Below, piece after piece: positions 1 through 7,957 of a stretch of 64,000 bases of DNA. The number at the start of each line of letters is the position of its first letter. Position 1 is the stretch's first letter. Position numbers and translations under genes: made by a program. Source of the DNA: Citrobacter amalonaticus Y19 (GTDB lineage: Bacteria; Pseudomonadota; Gammaproteobacteria; Enterobacterales; Enterobacteriaceae). The notes below the pieces were generated by a model, which saw only the letters and a list, made by a program, of their open reading frames with translations, did no database searches and was not told the DNA's origin. Location: NCBI RefSeq assembly GCF_000981805.1, contig NZ_CP011132.1, positions 1,302,001 to 1,366,000 on the forward strand, in the 5' to 3' direction.

Positions 1-721
1 GCACGATTACTATGAATTTACGCTGGTGCTCACGGGGCGCTATTACCAGGAGATCAACGGTAAACGCGTGCTGCTGGAACGGGGCGATTTTGTGTTTGTC
101 CCGCTCGGGTCGCACCATCAGAGCTTCTACGAGTTCGGCGCAACGCGTATTCTCAACGTTGGTATCAGTAAACGTTTTTTTGAACAGCACTACAGCCCGC
201 TCATGCCGTTCTGTTTTGTGGCATCGCAGGTCTATCGCACCAACAGCGCATTTTTAACCTATGTCGAGACGGTTATCGCGTCGCTCAACTTTCGTGATAC
301 CGGACTGGAAGAGTTTGTCGAAGTGGTCACCTTCTACATTATCAACCGTCTGCGCCATTATCGTGAAGAACAGGTTCTTGATGATATTCCGCAGTGGCTG
401 AAAGCCACCGTGGAAACCATGCATAATAAAGCGCAGTTTGGCGAGAATGCTCTGGAAAATATGGTTTCCCTGTCCGCCAAATCTCAGGAATACCTGACGC
501 GAGCGACTCAGCGTTATTACAGCAAAACGCCGATGCAATTGATTAATGAAATTCGCATCAACTTTGCCAAGAAACAGCTGGAGATGACGAACTATTCCGT
601 AACGGATATTGCCTATGAAGCGGGATACAGTAGTCCAAGCCTGTTTATTAAGACGTTTAAAAAAATGACGTCATTTACGCCTAATAGCTACAGAAAAAAA
701 CTCACGCAATATAATCAGTAA
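1..721 (+). CDS. chbR: ChbR, chitobiose operon regulator (5' truncated by window)
   Basis: AraC/XylS-type dual regulator of the chitobiose (chb) operon. The frame is open from base 2, so the start lies upstream; about 40 N-terminal residues are missing compared with the 280-residue E. coli protein. The visible part begins inside the cupin-like sensor domain (HDYYEFTLVLTG) and ends with two helix-turn-helix motifs, the second containing IAYEAGYSSPSLFIKTFKK. In the family ChbR represses with NagC and switches to activation when the deacetylated chito-oligosaccharide inducer is present. chbF follows 118 bp downstream on the same strand, as in the E. coli operon. Identification is secure; only the N-terminus cannot be judged. 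Confidence 0.96.
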   Translation, partial: HDYYEFTLVLTGRYYQEINGKRVLLERGDFVFVPLGSHHQSFYEFGATRILNVGISKRFFEQHYSPLMPFCFVASQVYRTNSAFLTYVETVIASLNFRDTGLEEFVEVVTFYIINRLRHYREEQVLDDIPQWLKATVETMHNKAQFGENALENMVSLSAKSQEYLTRATQRYYSKTPMQLINEIRINFAKKQLEMTNYSVTDIAYEAGYSSPSLFIKTFKKMTSFTPNSYRKKLTQYNQ

Positions 722-839
722 TTTTTTTACTCAACAACCAGGTTTACGCTTGCCCATTATTGACGCGGGACGCCTGCGTCATACCTGACAGAGGGCAGAG
801 CATCATTCACGCCAGTGTTAAGCACTGAAGGGAGAAACG

Positions 840-2195
840 ATGAGCCAGAAATTAAAAGTCGTCACCATTGGTGGCGGGAGCAGTTACACCCCGGAATTGC
901 TGGAAGGATTTATTAAGCGCTACCACGAATTGCCGGTTTCCGAATTGTGGCTGGTTGACGTCGAAGGTGGCGAAGAAAAACTGGATATCATTTACCAACT
1001 TTGCCAGCGCATGATTGAAAAAGCCGGCGTGCCGATGAAGGTGTTCAAGACCCTGGATCGCCGTGAAGCGCTGAAAGATGCCGATTTCGTGACTACGCAA
1101 CTGCGCGTAGGACAGTTGAAAGCGCGTGAACTGGATGAGCGTATTCCGCTGAGCCACGGCTATCTGGGACAGGAAACCAACGGTGCCGGTGGCCTGTTCA
1201 AAGGGTTGCGTACCATCCCGGTGATTTTCGACATCATTAAAGACGTGGAAGCGTTGTGCCCGAATGCCTGGGTGATTAACTTTACCAACCCGGCCGGCAT
1301 GGTCACTGAGGCAGTCTATCGCCATACGAACTTCAAACGCTTTATTGGCGTGTGCAACATTCCGGTAGGGATGAAGATGTTCATCCACGATGTGCTGGCG
1401 CTGAAAGAGAGTGACAACCTGTCGATCGACCTGTTTGGTCTCAACCACATGGTGTTCATCAAAGATGTGATCGTCAATGGTCAGTCACGCTTTGCCGAAC
1501 TGCTGGACGGCGTGGCCTCGGGTCAGCTTAAAGCGTCGACGGTGAAAAACATTTTCGATCTGCCGTTCAGCGAAGGGCTGATTCGTTCTCTGAATCTGCT
1601 GCCATGCTCGTATCTGCTGTACTACTTCAAGCAAAAAGAGATGCTGGCGATCGAGATGGGTGAATACTATAAGGGCGGCGCGCGGGCACAAATCGTGCAG
1701 AAGGTCGAGAAACAGCTGTTCGATCTGTATAAGAACCCGGAACTGAACGTCAAGCCGAAGGAGCTGGAACAGCGCGGCGGTGCATACTACTCTGACGCCG
1801 CCTGTGAAGTCATTAATGCGATTTTCAATGACAAGCAGACCGAACATTACGTCAACATTCCGCATCACGGTCACGTTGATAACATTCCGGCTGACTGGGC
1901 GGTAGAGATGACCTGTACGCTGGGCCGCGACGGGGCTACGCCGACGCCGCGCATTACCCATTTTGACGAGAAAGTGTTGGGATTGATCTATACCATCAAA
2001 GGCTTTGAAGTGGCTGCCAGCAATGCGGCGCTGAGCGGTGAGTTTAACGATGTGCTGCTGGCGCTGAACCTGAGTCCGCTGGTGCATTCGGATCACGACG
2101 CAGAAGGTCTGGCGCGTGAACTGATTCTGGCGCACGAAAAGTGGTTGCCAAACTTTGCCGGGTGCATCGCGAAGCTGAAAGGCGCACAACACTAA
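840..2195 (+). CDS. chbF: 6-phospho-beta-glucosidase / chitobiose-6-phosphate hydrolase ChbF (GH4)
   Basis: Cytoplasmic family 4 glycosidase that splits phosphorylated chitobiose (and related 6-phospho-beta-glucosides) after PTS uptake. It uses NAD+ and a divalent metal in the oxidation-elimination mechanism of the family. At 451 residues it is the usual length. Visible signatures are the N-terminal dinucleotide-binding loop TIGGGSSYTPE (residues 9-19), NPAG at 150-153, and the metal-site residues Cys172 (VCNIPVGM) and His203 (LNHM). A GGGAG-type ribosome site (AGGGAGAA) precedes the ATG. It lies between chbR and chbG with an 11-bp gap to chbG, so the three are one operon. Confidence 0.97.
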   Translation: MSQKLKVVTIGGGSSYTPELLEGFIKRYHELPVSELWLVDVEGGEEKLDIIYQLCQRMIEKAGVPMKVFKTLDRREALKDADFVTTQLRVGQLKARELDERIPLSHGYLGQETNGAGGLFKGLRTIPVIFDIIKDVEALCPNAWVINFTNPAGMVTEAVYRHTNFKRFIGVCNIPVGMKMFIHDVLALKESDNLSIDLFGLNHMVFIKDVIVNGQSRFAELLDGVASGQLKASTVKNIFDLPFSEGLIRSLNLLPCSYLLYYFKQKEMLAIEMGEYYKGGARAQIVQKVEKQLFDLYKNPELNVKPKELEQRGGAYYSDAACEVINAIFNDKQTEHYVNIPHHGHVDNIPADWAVEMTCTLGRDGATPTPRITHFDEKVLGLIYTIKGFEVAASNAALSGEFNDVLLALNLSPLVHSDHDAEGLARELILAHEKWLPNFAGCIAKLKGAQH

Positions 2196-2206
2196 AGAGG
2201 TTGGCT

Positions 2207-2965
2207 ATGGAACGCTTATTGATTGTAAACGCGGACGATTTTGGCCTGAGCAAAGGGCAAAACTACGGCATCGTGGAGGCCTGTCGCCACGGCGTGGTGA
2301 CGTCGACCACGGCGCTGGTAAACGGTGATGCCATTGAGCATGCGGTCACGTTAAGCCGTGACCTGCCGACGCTGGCGGTGGGCATGCACTTTGTTCTGAC
2401 GCTGGGAAAACCTCTGACCGAGATGCCGGGATTAACCCGTGAAGGGCGTCTGGGAAAATGGATCTGGCAGATGGCTGAGGAAGATACGTTGCCACTGGAC
2501 GACATCGCCCGTGAGCTTGCCTGTCAGTATCAGCGTTTCATCGACCTGTTCGGGCGGGAGCCTACGCATCTGGATAGTCATCACCATGTGCATATGTTCC
2601 CGCAACTCTTCCCCCTTGTTGCGCGTTTTGCCGCAGAGCGCAATGTTGCACTGCGCATTGACCGCCAGTCGGTGTTTCAGGCGGCAGATCTTCCGGCGAC
2701 GCTGCGCAGTTCGCAGGGATTCAGCAGTGAGTTTTATGGGGAAGAAATTACTGAAGCGTTGTTTCTTCATGTTCTCGATGACTCCGCAAAGCGTGGAGAA
2801 TCCTCACTGGAAGTCATGTGTCACCCGGCGTTTGTCGACGATACCATCCGTCAGAGCGCTTACTGTTACCCCCGTTTGACTGAGCTGGACGTGCTGACCT
2901 CGGCATCGCTCAAGTATGCGATTGCGGAACGCGGCTACCGTCTGGGCAGTTTTCTTGATGTCTGA
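2207..2965 (+). CDS. chbG: Chito-oligosaccharide monodeacetylase ChbG (YdjC family)
   Basis: Removes one acetyl group from chitobiose-6-phosphate and chitotriose-6-phosphate, giving the form that ChbR senses and ChbF can hydrolyse. 252 residues, as in relatives (249 in E. coli). The ATG at 2207 gives the family N-terminus MERLLIVNADDFGLSKG, while an earlier in-frame GTG at 2141 would overlap chbF by 55 bp. Metal ligands expected for the YdjC fold are visible: Asp11 in NADDFG, His61 in GMHFVL and His125 in the run DSHHHVH. It is the last gene of the operon, followed at once by an intrinsic terminator. Confidence 0.96.
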   Translation: MERLLIVNADDFGLSKGQNYGIVEACRHGVVTSTTALVNGDAIEHAVTLSRDLPTLAVGMHFVLTLGKPLTEMPGLTREGRLGKWIWQMAEEDTLPLDDIARELACQYQRFIDLFGREPTHLDSHHHVHMFPQLFPLVARFAAERNVALRIDRQSVFQAADLPATLRSSQGFSSEFYGEEITEALFLHVLDDSAKRGESSLEVMCHPAFVDDTIRQSAYCYPRLTELDVLTSASLKYAIAERGYRLGSFLDV

Positions 2966-2976
2966 CTCCTGAGTTT

Positions 2977-3003
2977 GCGGCGCGTGGTGCGCCGCTTTTT
3001 TTT
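2977..3003 (+). terminator. Intrinsic terminator of the chb operon
   Basis: Perfect 7-bp stem GCGGCGC/GCGCCGC with a 5-base loop followed by eight T, starting 11 bp after the chbG stop codon. Confidence 0.92.
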
Positions 3004-3158
3004 GCCCATCGCCGTGTTCTTGTTTTCATTTTCCCTCTCCCGCCCTGTTAATTTCGTTATCGCCTGCGCAAACGCACGCCCGGTGCAGGACGTGCAGGGG
3101 TAAAATCGGCTAAGATAGTTCTTTTCTGATTTTTGAATTTGTCTTAGTGAAGCAATTA

Positions 3159-3401
3159 ATGATGAAACCTCTTCGCCAACAAAATCGCCCGGTTATTAGC
3201 TATGTTCCGCGTGTTGAACCTGCACCGCCCGAACATGCGATAAAAATGGACGCGTTTCGTGACGTGTGGATCTTGCGCGGGAAGTATGTCGCGTTTGTCT
3301 TAATGGGGGAGTCATTCCACCGTTCGCCGACGTTTAGCGAGGCGGAATCGGCCCAGCGCTGGGCAAATCAGGTTCGTCAGGAAAACGAAATAGCGGATTA
3401 A
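3159..3401 (+). CDS. cedA: Cell division modulator CedA
   Basis: Small DNA-binding protein (80 residues, same length as in E. coli) that counteracts division arrest caused by DnaA over-initiation; it has also been described as an RNA polymerase-associated factor. The chosen ATG at 3159 gives MMKPLRQQNRPVISYVPR, the family N-terminus; the GTG at 3147 would add four residues. The conserved core DVWILRGKYVAFVLMGESF is intact. In E. coli katE and cedA are neighbours, but here cedA follows chbG directly with no trace of katE. A shared terminator separates it from the convergent tcyP. Confidence 0.94.
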   Translation: MMKPLRQQNRPVISYVPRVEPAPPEHAIKMDAFRDVWILRGKYVAFVLMGESFHRSPTFSEAESAQRWANQVRQENEIAD

Positions 3402-3410
3402 TTCCGGTAT

Positions 3411-3437
3411 AAAAAAACCGCCCCGAAGGGCGGTTTT
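3411..3437. terminator. Bidirectional terminator between cedA and tcyP
   Basis: A7 run, stem CCGCCC/GGGCGG, then a T run, lying between two convergent genes; it can serve both strands. Confidence 0.9.
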
Positions 3438-3452
3438 CTGTTTTTGGGATAC

Positions 3453-4844
3453 TTAGTGATGCGCCAGTTCGGCGTCGTCTTCAGCATCCAGAATGGTTTT
3501 ATCGGTTTGCTTCAGCCACTGGCTGGTCAACGTACCGGCCGTCATCGAACCGCTGACGTTCAGCGCGGTACGACCCATGTCGATCAGCGGCTCAACGGAG
3601 ATGAGCAGCGCCACCAGAGTGACAGGCAGGCCCATTGCTGGCAGAACAATCAGCGCCGCGAACGTGGCGCCGCCACCGACACCGGCTACCCCGGCGGAGC
3701 TGACGGTAACAATACCGACCAGCGTTGCAATCCAGACCGGATCCAGCGGGTTAATGCCAACCGTCGGCGCCACCATGACGGCCAGCATGGCCGGATACAA
3801 ACCAGCACAACCGTTCTGACCAATCGTCGCGCCGAAGGAGGCGGCGAAGCTGGCGATAGATTCCGGCACGCCCAGACGACGGGTTTGCGCTTCCACGTTC
3901 AGCGGGATAGAGGCTGCGCTGGAACGACTGGTGAAGGCGAAGGTCAGAACCGGCCACACTTTGCGGAAGTATTTGAGCGGGCTCACGCCATTCACGCCCA
4001 GCAACACGCCGTGGACGACGAACATAATGCCCAGGCCGAGGTATGAGGCGACAACAAAGCTACCCAGCTTAATGATGTCCTGCAGGTTGGAACCGGCCAC
4101 CACTTTGGTCATCAGCGCCAGGACGCCATAAGGCGTTAACTGCATGACCAGGCGGACCAGTTTCATCACCCAGCTTTGCAGGGTGTCGATAGCGGTCAGC
4201 ACGCGTTCGCCTTTTGGCGCATCATCTTTCAGTAATTTCAGCGCCGCGACACCGAGGAAGGCGGCAAAAATCACCACGCTGATGATAGAGGTGGGGTTCG
4301 CGCCGGTCAGATCGGCAAACGGGTTTTTCGGGACAAACGAGAGCACCAGTTGTGGGACGCTGAGATCGGCCACTTTACCGACATAGTTGGTTTCAATGGC
4401 ATTCAGACGCGCTGTCTCTGCGCCGCCTTGAACCAGACCCTCGGCGGTCAGACCAAACAGATTAGTCACCAGCACCCCGACCAGTGCGGCAATCAGCGTA
4501 GTGAACAGCAGAGTACCGATGGTCAGGAAGCTGATTTTGCCCAACTGAGAGGCATTATGCAGACGGGCAACCGCGCTCAGAATCGAGGCGAATACCAGCG
4601 GCATGACGATCATTTGCAGCAGTTGAACGTAGCCGTTACCGACGATGTTGAACCACTGAACGGAATCTTTCAGTACCTGGCTGTCAGAGCCATAAATGGT
4701 GTGCAGCGCAAGGCCAAAGACCACGCCCATGACCAGACCGACCAGTACTTTCTTTGCCAGACTCCATTGTTTGTGGCGGGCTTGCGCCAGCACAAACAGC
4801 AGAATGACGAACACCACGATGTTCGCGATTAATGGAAAATTCAT
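3453..4844 (-). CDS. tcyP: L-cystine symporter TcyP (YdjN), DAACS family
   Basis: Inner-membrane Na+ or proton-coupled carrier for L-cystine, one of the two cystine uptake systems of enterics and usually under CysB control. 463 residues, identical in length to E. coli TcyP. The protein is strongly hydrophobic with the family's small-residue C-terminal half (VSSAGVAGVGGGATFAAL, then ISVEPLIDMGRTALNVSG), which in DAACS carriers forms the re-entrant loop and substrate site. It is transcribed alone, convergent with cedA and 132 bp from ydjM. I did not identify a convincing CysB site. Confidence 0.95.
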   Translation of the reverse strand: MNFPLIANIVVFVILLFVLAQARHKQWSLAKKVLVGLVMGVVFGLALHTIYGSDSQVLKDSVQWFNIVGNGYVQLLQMIVMPLVFASILSAVARLHNASQLGKISFLTIGTLLFTTLIAALVGVLVTNLFGLTAEGLVQGGAETARLNAIETNYVGKVADLSVPQLVLSFVPKNPFADLTGANPTSIISVVIFAAFLGVAALKLLKDDAPKGERVLTAIDTLQSWVMKLVRLVMQLTPYGVLALMTKVVAGSNLQDIIKLGSFVVASYLGLGIMFVVHGVLLGVNGVSPLKYFRKVWPVLTFAFTSRSSAASIPLNVEAQTRRLGVPESIASFAASFGATIGQNGCAGLYPAMLAVMVAPTVGINPLDPVWIATLVGIVTVSSAGVAGVGGGATFAALIVLPAMGLPVTLVALLISVEPLIDMGRTALNVSGSMTAGTLTSQWLKQTDKTILDAEDDAELAHH

Positions 4845-4976
4845 CCCCGTTCTCCTGATTTTATTATTCGTCCCGCTGAGTCACAGCGATCCTGTTGTCG
4901 CAAGGTTAGCAGAACTGTGACCTGGCTCTTATATTCAAATGGAATTGTTTATGCCAAAAACGCGATTTCCGCTGTT

Positions 4977-5567
4977 TTACTGGTCGATTTGATGCTTTAT
5001 AAAGCGATTGAACTGCCATTGCAGCGTGTTAATCATATCGGATGACCAGCGAACTGCACTGTTCTGGGGCAAGGTTTGTGGCATCCACACCGCCCAGGCA
5101 AACAGCGCCATGCAGAGAAATCGTTCCAGTTGATTGCCCTTTTGCGGGACCAGAATCGGCAGGCGAAAGCGCCAGCGACAGGGCCAGAGCAGAGGGACGC
5201 CCGCTGGCGTCAGCATATCCGCAGCAATATGACTCAGATAGCCCACCACCATGCCCTGTAAGGCGTCGGCGGGGATGACCCAACTCTCCGGCACCTTCAG
5301 GTAGAAGGTGGCCAGCAGCGCAAAGACGGCCAACAGACTGTGGGTAAATCCGCGATGACCAAACGCCCGGGCGATCGGTTTCGAAACCCATTTCAGGCGC
5401 TGACCGAGGAATGACTTTGGGTGATCGATGTCCGGTAACAGACAGGTCAGAATCGCGGAGGGAACAATATGCCACCAGTCACCCTGCGCGAGCACGGGCG
5501 TCAGCTCCGCGTTTTTAGCGAACACCGCGCAGGCAATTGAAAAGAGGAGGTGACCTTCCGCCGTCAT
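4977..5567 (-). CDS. ydjM: LexA-regulated membrane hydrolase-like protein YdjM (DUF457)
   Basis: 196-residue inner-membrane protein of the YdjM/DUF457 metal-dependent hydrolase-like family, the same length as in E. coli; its substrate is unknown. It contains the family motif LLPDIDHPKSFLGQR and GHRGFTHSLLAV, whose Asp/His residues are the presumed metal ligands, and several hydrophobic segments. In E. coli it is an SOS gene, and the LexA box just upstream of the start codon here agrees with that. The role in the DNA damage response is unknown. Confidence 0.92.
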   Translation of the reverse strand: MTAEGHLLFSIACAVFAKNAELTPVLAQGDWWHIVPSAILTCLLPDIDHPKSFLGQRLKWVSKPIARAFGHRGFTHSLLAVFALLATFYLKVPESWVIPADALQGMVVGYLSHIAADMLTPAGVPLLWPCRWRFRLPILVPQKGNQLERFLCMALFAWAVWMPQTLPQNSAVRWSSDMINTLQWQFNRFIKHQIDQ

Positions 5568-5583
5568 GATAAAACCTGATAAA

Positions 5584-5599
5584 CTGTGAATTCGTACAG
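5584..5599 (-). promoter_or_regulatory. LexA (SOS) box of ydjM
   Basis: CTG-N10-CAG (CTGTGAATTCGTACAG), 17 bp upstream of the ydjM start codon. A second, imperfect box with one good half-site (CTGTATA on the minus strand) overlaps 5602-5617, matching the double-box arrangement known for E. coli ydjM. Confidence 0.85.
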
Positions 5600-5662
5600 T
5601 ATAGGATTTTTATACAGTGGGCGGAAGTGGTGACGTTGTAACTCTTTGTCAATAATGCGCGT

Positions 5663-6424
5663 TTATCGCGCTAACCAACCCCCATCGACGGCAAGCGTAT
5701 AACCGTTGATGTAATCCGACGCGGGTGATGCGAGGAAAACGACCGGGCCTTGTAGATCCTCTGGCGTTCCCCAGCGCCCCACCGGGATGCGATCGACAAT
5801 CTCTTGATTGCGCCCGGCATCTTCCCGCAGTTGTTGGGTATTGTTGGTCGCCATGTAGCCGGGAGCGATGGCGTTGACGTTAATCTGATGCGGTGCCCAC
5901 TCGTTGGCTAATAATCGGGTAATGCCCAGCACGCCGCTCTTTGAGGCCGTATAGGACGGGACGCGAATCCCGCCCTGAAACGACAGCATTGAGGCGATAT
6001 TAATGATTTTGCCGCCCAGACCCTGAGCGATGAACTGGCGCGCCACGGCCTGGGAGAGAAAGAAGAGTGATTTGAGGTTCAGATTCATCACGTCATCCCA
6101 GTCTTTTTCAGTAAAACTGAGCGCGTCTTCGCGACGAATGGTCCCGGCGTTGTTCACCAGAATGTCGATGCGACCGAATTTCTCAACCGCCTGGGCGATA
6201 ACATCCGCGATAACCTCCTGCTGGCTCAGGTCGGCCTGAATGGCGAAAAAGCGCCGTCCCAGCGCGTCCACTTTGGCGGCGGTGTCATGAGGGAGATTGC
6301 GGTTCACGCCGACGATGTCGCAACCGGCTTGCGCCAGTGCAACCGTCATCCCTTGTCCAAGTCCGGTATCGCAACCGGTGACGATGGCGACTTTACCTGT
6401 GAGACGAAATGCATCCAGAATCAT
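5663..6424 (-). CDS. KduD-type 2-dehydro-3-deoxy-D-gluconate 5-dehydrogenase (paralogue, extra gene)
   Basis: NAD(H)-dependent short-chain dehydrogenase very close to KduD, which interconverts 2,5-diketo-3-deoxygluconate (DK-II) and KDG in hexuronate and pectin breakdown. 253 residues, full length for the family. Visible are the nucleotide-binding glycines (VTGCDTGLGQGM, 16-26), NNAG at 91-94 and the catalytic Ser145, Tyr158 and Lys162 (SYTASK). The C-terminus DYINGYTLAVDGGWLAR is the KduD signature. E. coli has no gene here (ydjM is next to hxpB), so this is an insertion. No kduI lies beside it. A KdgR-type operator sits 79 bp upstream, supporting a hexuronate role. It could be a specialised paralogue for another 3-keto sugar acid. 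Confidence 0.85.
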   Translation of the reverse strand: MILDAFRLTGKVAIVTGCDTGLGQGMTVALAQAGCDIVGVNRNLPHDTAAKVDALGRRFFAIQADLSQQEVIADVIAQAVEKFGRIDILVNNAGTIRREDALSFTEKDWDDVMNLNLKSLFFLSQAVARQFIAQGLGGKIINIASMLSFQGGIRVPSYTASKSGVLGITRLLANEWAPHQINVNAIAPGYMATNNTQQLREDAGRNQEIVDRIPVGRWGTPEDLQGPVVFLASPASDYINGYTLAVDGGWLAR

Positions 6425-6502
6425 AATGACCTCGGCTATCCGTTTTTATCTGTTATGTGCCCTGAAATAAGGATAGGAGAGGAGCGGAAGGAATACAATT
6501 AA

Positions 6503-6521
6503 AATGAAACGTTGTTTTAAA
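6503..6521 (-). promoter_or_regulatory. Putative KdgR operator upstream of the kduD-like gene
   Basis: AATGAAACGTTGTTTTAAA closely fits the KdgR consensus (AATGAAACATTGTTTCATT type) with palindromic TGAAAC/GTTTTA arms. It lies 79-97 bp before the kduD-like start codon. Seen by eye; binding not tested. Confidence 0.65.
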
Positions 6522-6540
6522 TTTATTGGTTATCTGCCGA

Positions 6541-6566
6541 AACGGGCAATGTCGCCATTGCCCGTT
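6541..6566 (-). terminator. Stem-loop at the 3' end of hxpB
   Basis: Perfect 11-bp inverted repeat AACGGGCAATG/CATTGCCCGTT with a 4-base loop, 5 bp after the hxpB stop codon. It lacks a good T tract, so it may act as an mRNA-stabilising hairpin or a weak terminator. Confidence 0.6.
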
Positions 6567-6571
6567 CCCGG

Positions 6572-7240
6572 TTAGCCGCGCAAATCGGCGACAGTCAGTT
6601 CCGTAAGTGAATTGAGCCTGACGTCGGCGAGGATATAGCGCGGATCGTGTCGCACCTCTTTGTCCGGCACGACGATGGAGCGCATCCGCGCGGCCTTAGA
6701 CGCCACCATGCCGTTGACGGAATCTTCCAGTGCGACGCAGCACAACGGGTCGACGCCCAGTTTTGCCGCACAATCGATATAAACCTGCGGATGCGGTTTG
6801 CTGTAGGGCAGTTTTTCCGCCGAGGCGAGGGCATCAAAGCTCTCCCGCAGGTCAAACATCGCCAGAACTTTTTCCAGCATATGCAGCGGGGACGCTGACG
6901 CCAGTCCCACCTTCAAACCTTGTGCTTTACACAACGCGATAGCGTCTTTGACGCCTGGCAACAGCGGACGTGTCTCTTCAACCAGGCCAATCGCGCGGGT
7001 AATGACGCGGTCGGTGACCTCCTGGCGGCTCGGCCCGTTCCACGGTTGCTGAGCAAACCAGAGATCGACAACCACATCGATGCGTAGCCCCAGCGTATCC
7101 GGGAGTTCGTGACGACGAGTGATATCGACGCCGACGCTGGACAGTACATCCAGTTCAGCCCGATCCCACAGCGGCTCGGAATCAATCAGTAATCCATCCA
7201 TATCGAATATTGCCGCAAGAATTTGACGCGGGGTTGACAT
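6572..7240 (-). CDS. hxpB: HAD-superfamily hexitol phosphatase HxpB (YniC)
   Basis: Cytoplasmic HAD phosphatase acting on 2-deoxyglucose-6-phosphate and on hexitol phosphates such as sorbitol-6-phosphate and mannitol-1-phosphate. 222 residues, as in E. coli. The nucleophile motif FDMDGLLIDSE places Asp13 and Asp15. Motif II is LASASPLHM, the motif III lysine lies in KPHPQVY, and the acidic motif IV is ALEDSVNGM. It is transcribed toward the kduD-like gene, with a stem-loop between them. Confidence 0.93.
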   Translation of the reverse strand: MSTPRQILAAIFDMDGLLIDSEPLWDRAELDVLSSVGVDITRRHELPDTLGLRIDVVVDLWFAQQPWNGPSRQEVTDRVITRAIGLVEETRPLLPGVKDAIALCKAQGLKVGLASASPLHMLEKVLAMFDLRESFDALASAEKLPYSKPHPQVYIDCAAKLGVDPLCCVALEDSVNGMVASKAARMRSIVVPDKEVRHDPRYILADVRLNSLTELTVADLRG

Positions 7241-7377
7241 TACAACCTCTCCTGTTGAGCATTAAATGTAGGGTATTCAGCGTTAGCCGCTATCATAACG
7301 TTTTTAAAGATCGGGCGAAAAGGGTTATCAGCAGGTAGACTTAAGCCAAAACGACGCGTCTTCATCAAGGGGAACTC

Positions 7378-7914
7378 ATGACGTATCAACAAGCTGGACG
7401 CATAGCAGTGTTAAAAAGGATCGTAGGATGGGTGATATTTATCCCGGCGCTTCTCTCCACGCTGATTTCAGCCCTGAAATTTATGTACGCGCACAGCGAA
7501 AAGCAGGAAGGGATTAACGCGGTGATGCTCGATTTTACCCATGTCATGATTGATATGATGCGAGTGAATACCCCGTTTCTGAACCTCTTCTGGTACAACT
7601 CGCCGACGCCGGATTTTCAGAATAGCCTGAATATTATGTTCTGGCTGATTTTTGCGCTGATTTTTATCGGACTGGCGATGCAGGATTCCGGTGCGCGCAT
7701 GAGCCGCCAGGCGCGGTTTTTACGTGAAGGCGTTGAAGACCAGTTAATTCTGGAGAAAGCCAAGGGCAGTGAAGGGCTGTCTCGCGAGCAGATTGCGTCG
7801 CGCATTGTGGTGCCGCATCACACGATTTTCCTGCAGTTTTTCCCACTCTACATCCTGCCGGTGATTATCATCGTTCTCGGCTATGTGTTCTTTTCACTGC
7901 TGGGATTTGTCTGA
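7378..7914 (+). CDS. yniB: Inner-membrane protein YniB, function unknown
   Basis: 178-residue membrane protein of the YniB family. Hydrophobic segments are visible at about residues 14-35 (VGWVIFIPALLSTLI), 81-99 (NIMFWLIFALIFIGLAM) and 152-177 (FPLYILPVIIIVLGYVFF), so three membrane spans are likely. A short charged stretch (GVEDQLILEKAKGSEGLSRE) lies between spans two and three. AAGGGGAA before the ATG is a good ribosome site. It is divergent from hxpB. No function is established and I infer none. Confidence 0.9.
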   Translation: MTYQQAGRIAVLKRIVGWVIFIPALLSTLISALKFMYAHSEKQEGINAVMLDFTHVMIDMMRVNTPFLNLFWYNSPTPDFQNSLNIMFWLIFALIFIGLAMQDSGARMSRQARFLREGVEDQLILEKAKGSEGLSREQIASRIVVPHHTIFLQFFPLYILPVIIIVLGYVFFSLLGFV

Positions 7915-7915
7915 A

Positions 7916-7940
7916 CAAAAAGGCCGCCATCCGGCGGCCT
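7916..7940 (-). terminator. Intrinsic terminator between yniB and yniA
   Basis: Stem AGGCCGCC/GGCGGCCT with a 4-base loop. On the minus strand it is followed by a T run, making it a strong yniA terminator; on the plus strand the T tract is weak. Confidence 0.85.
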
Positions 7941-7957
7941 GTTGATATCAACCATGA

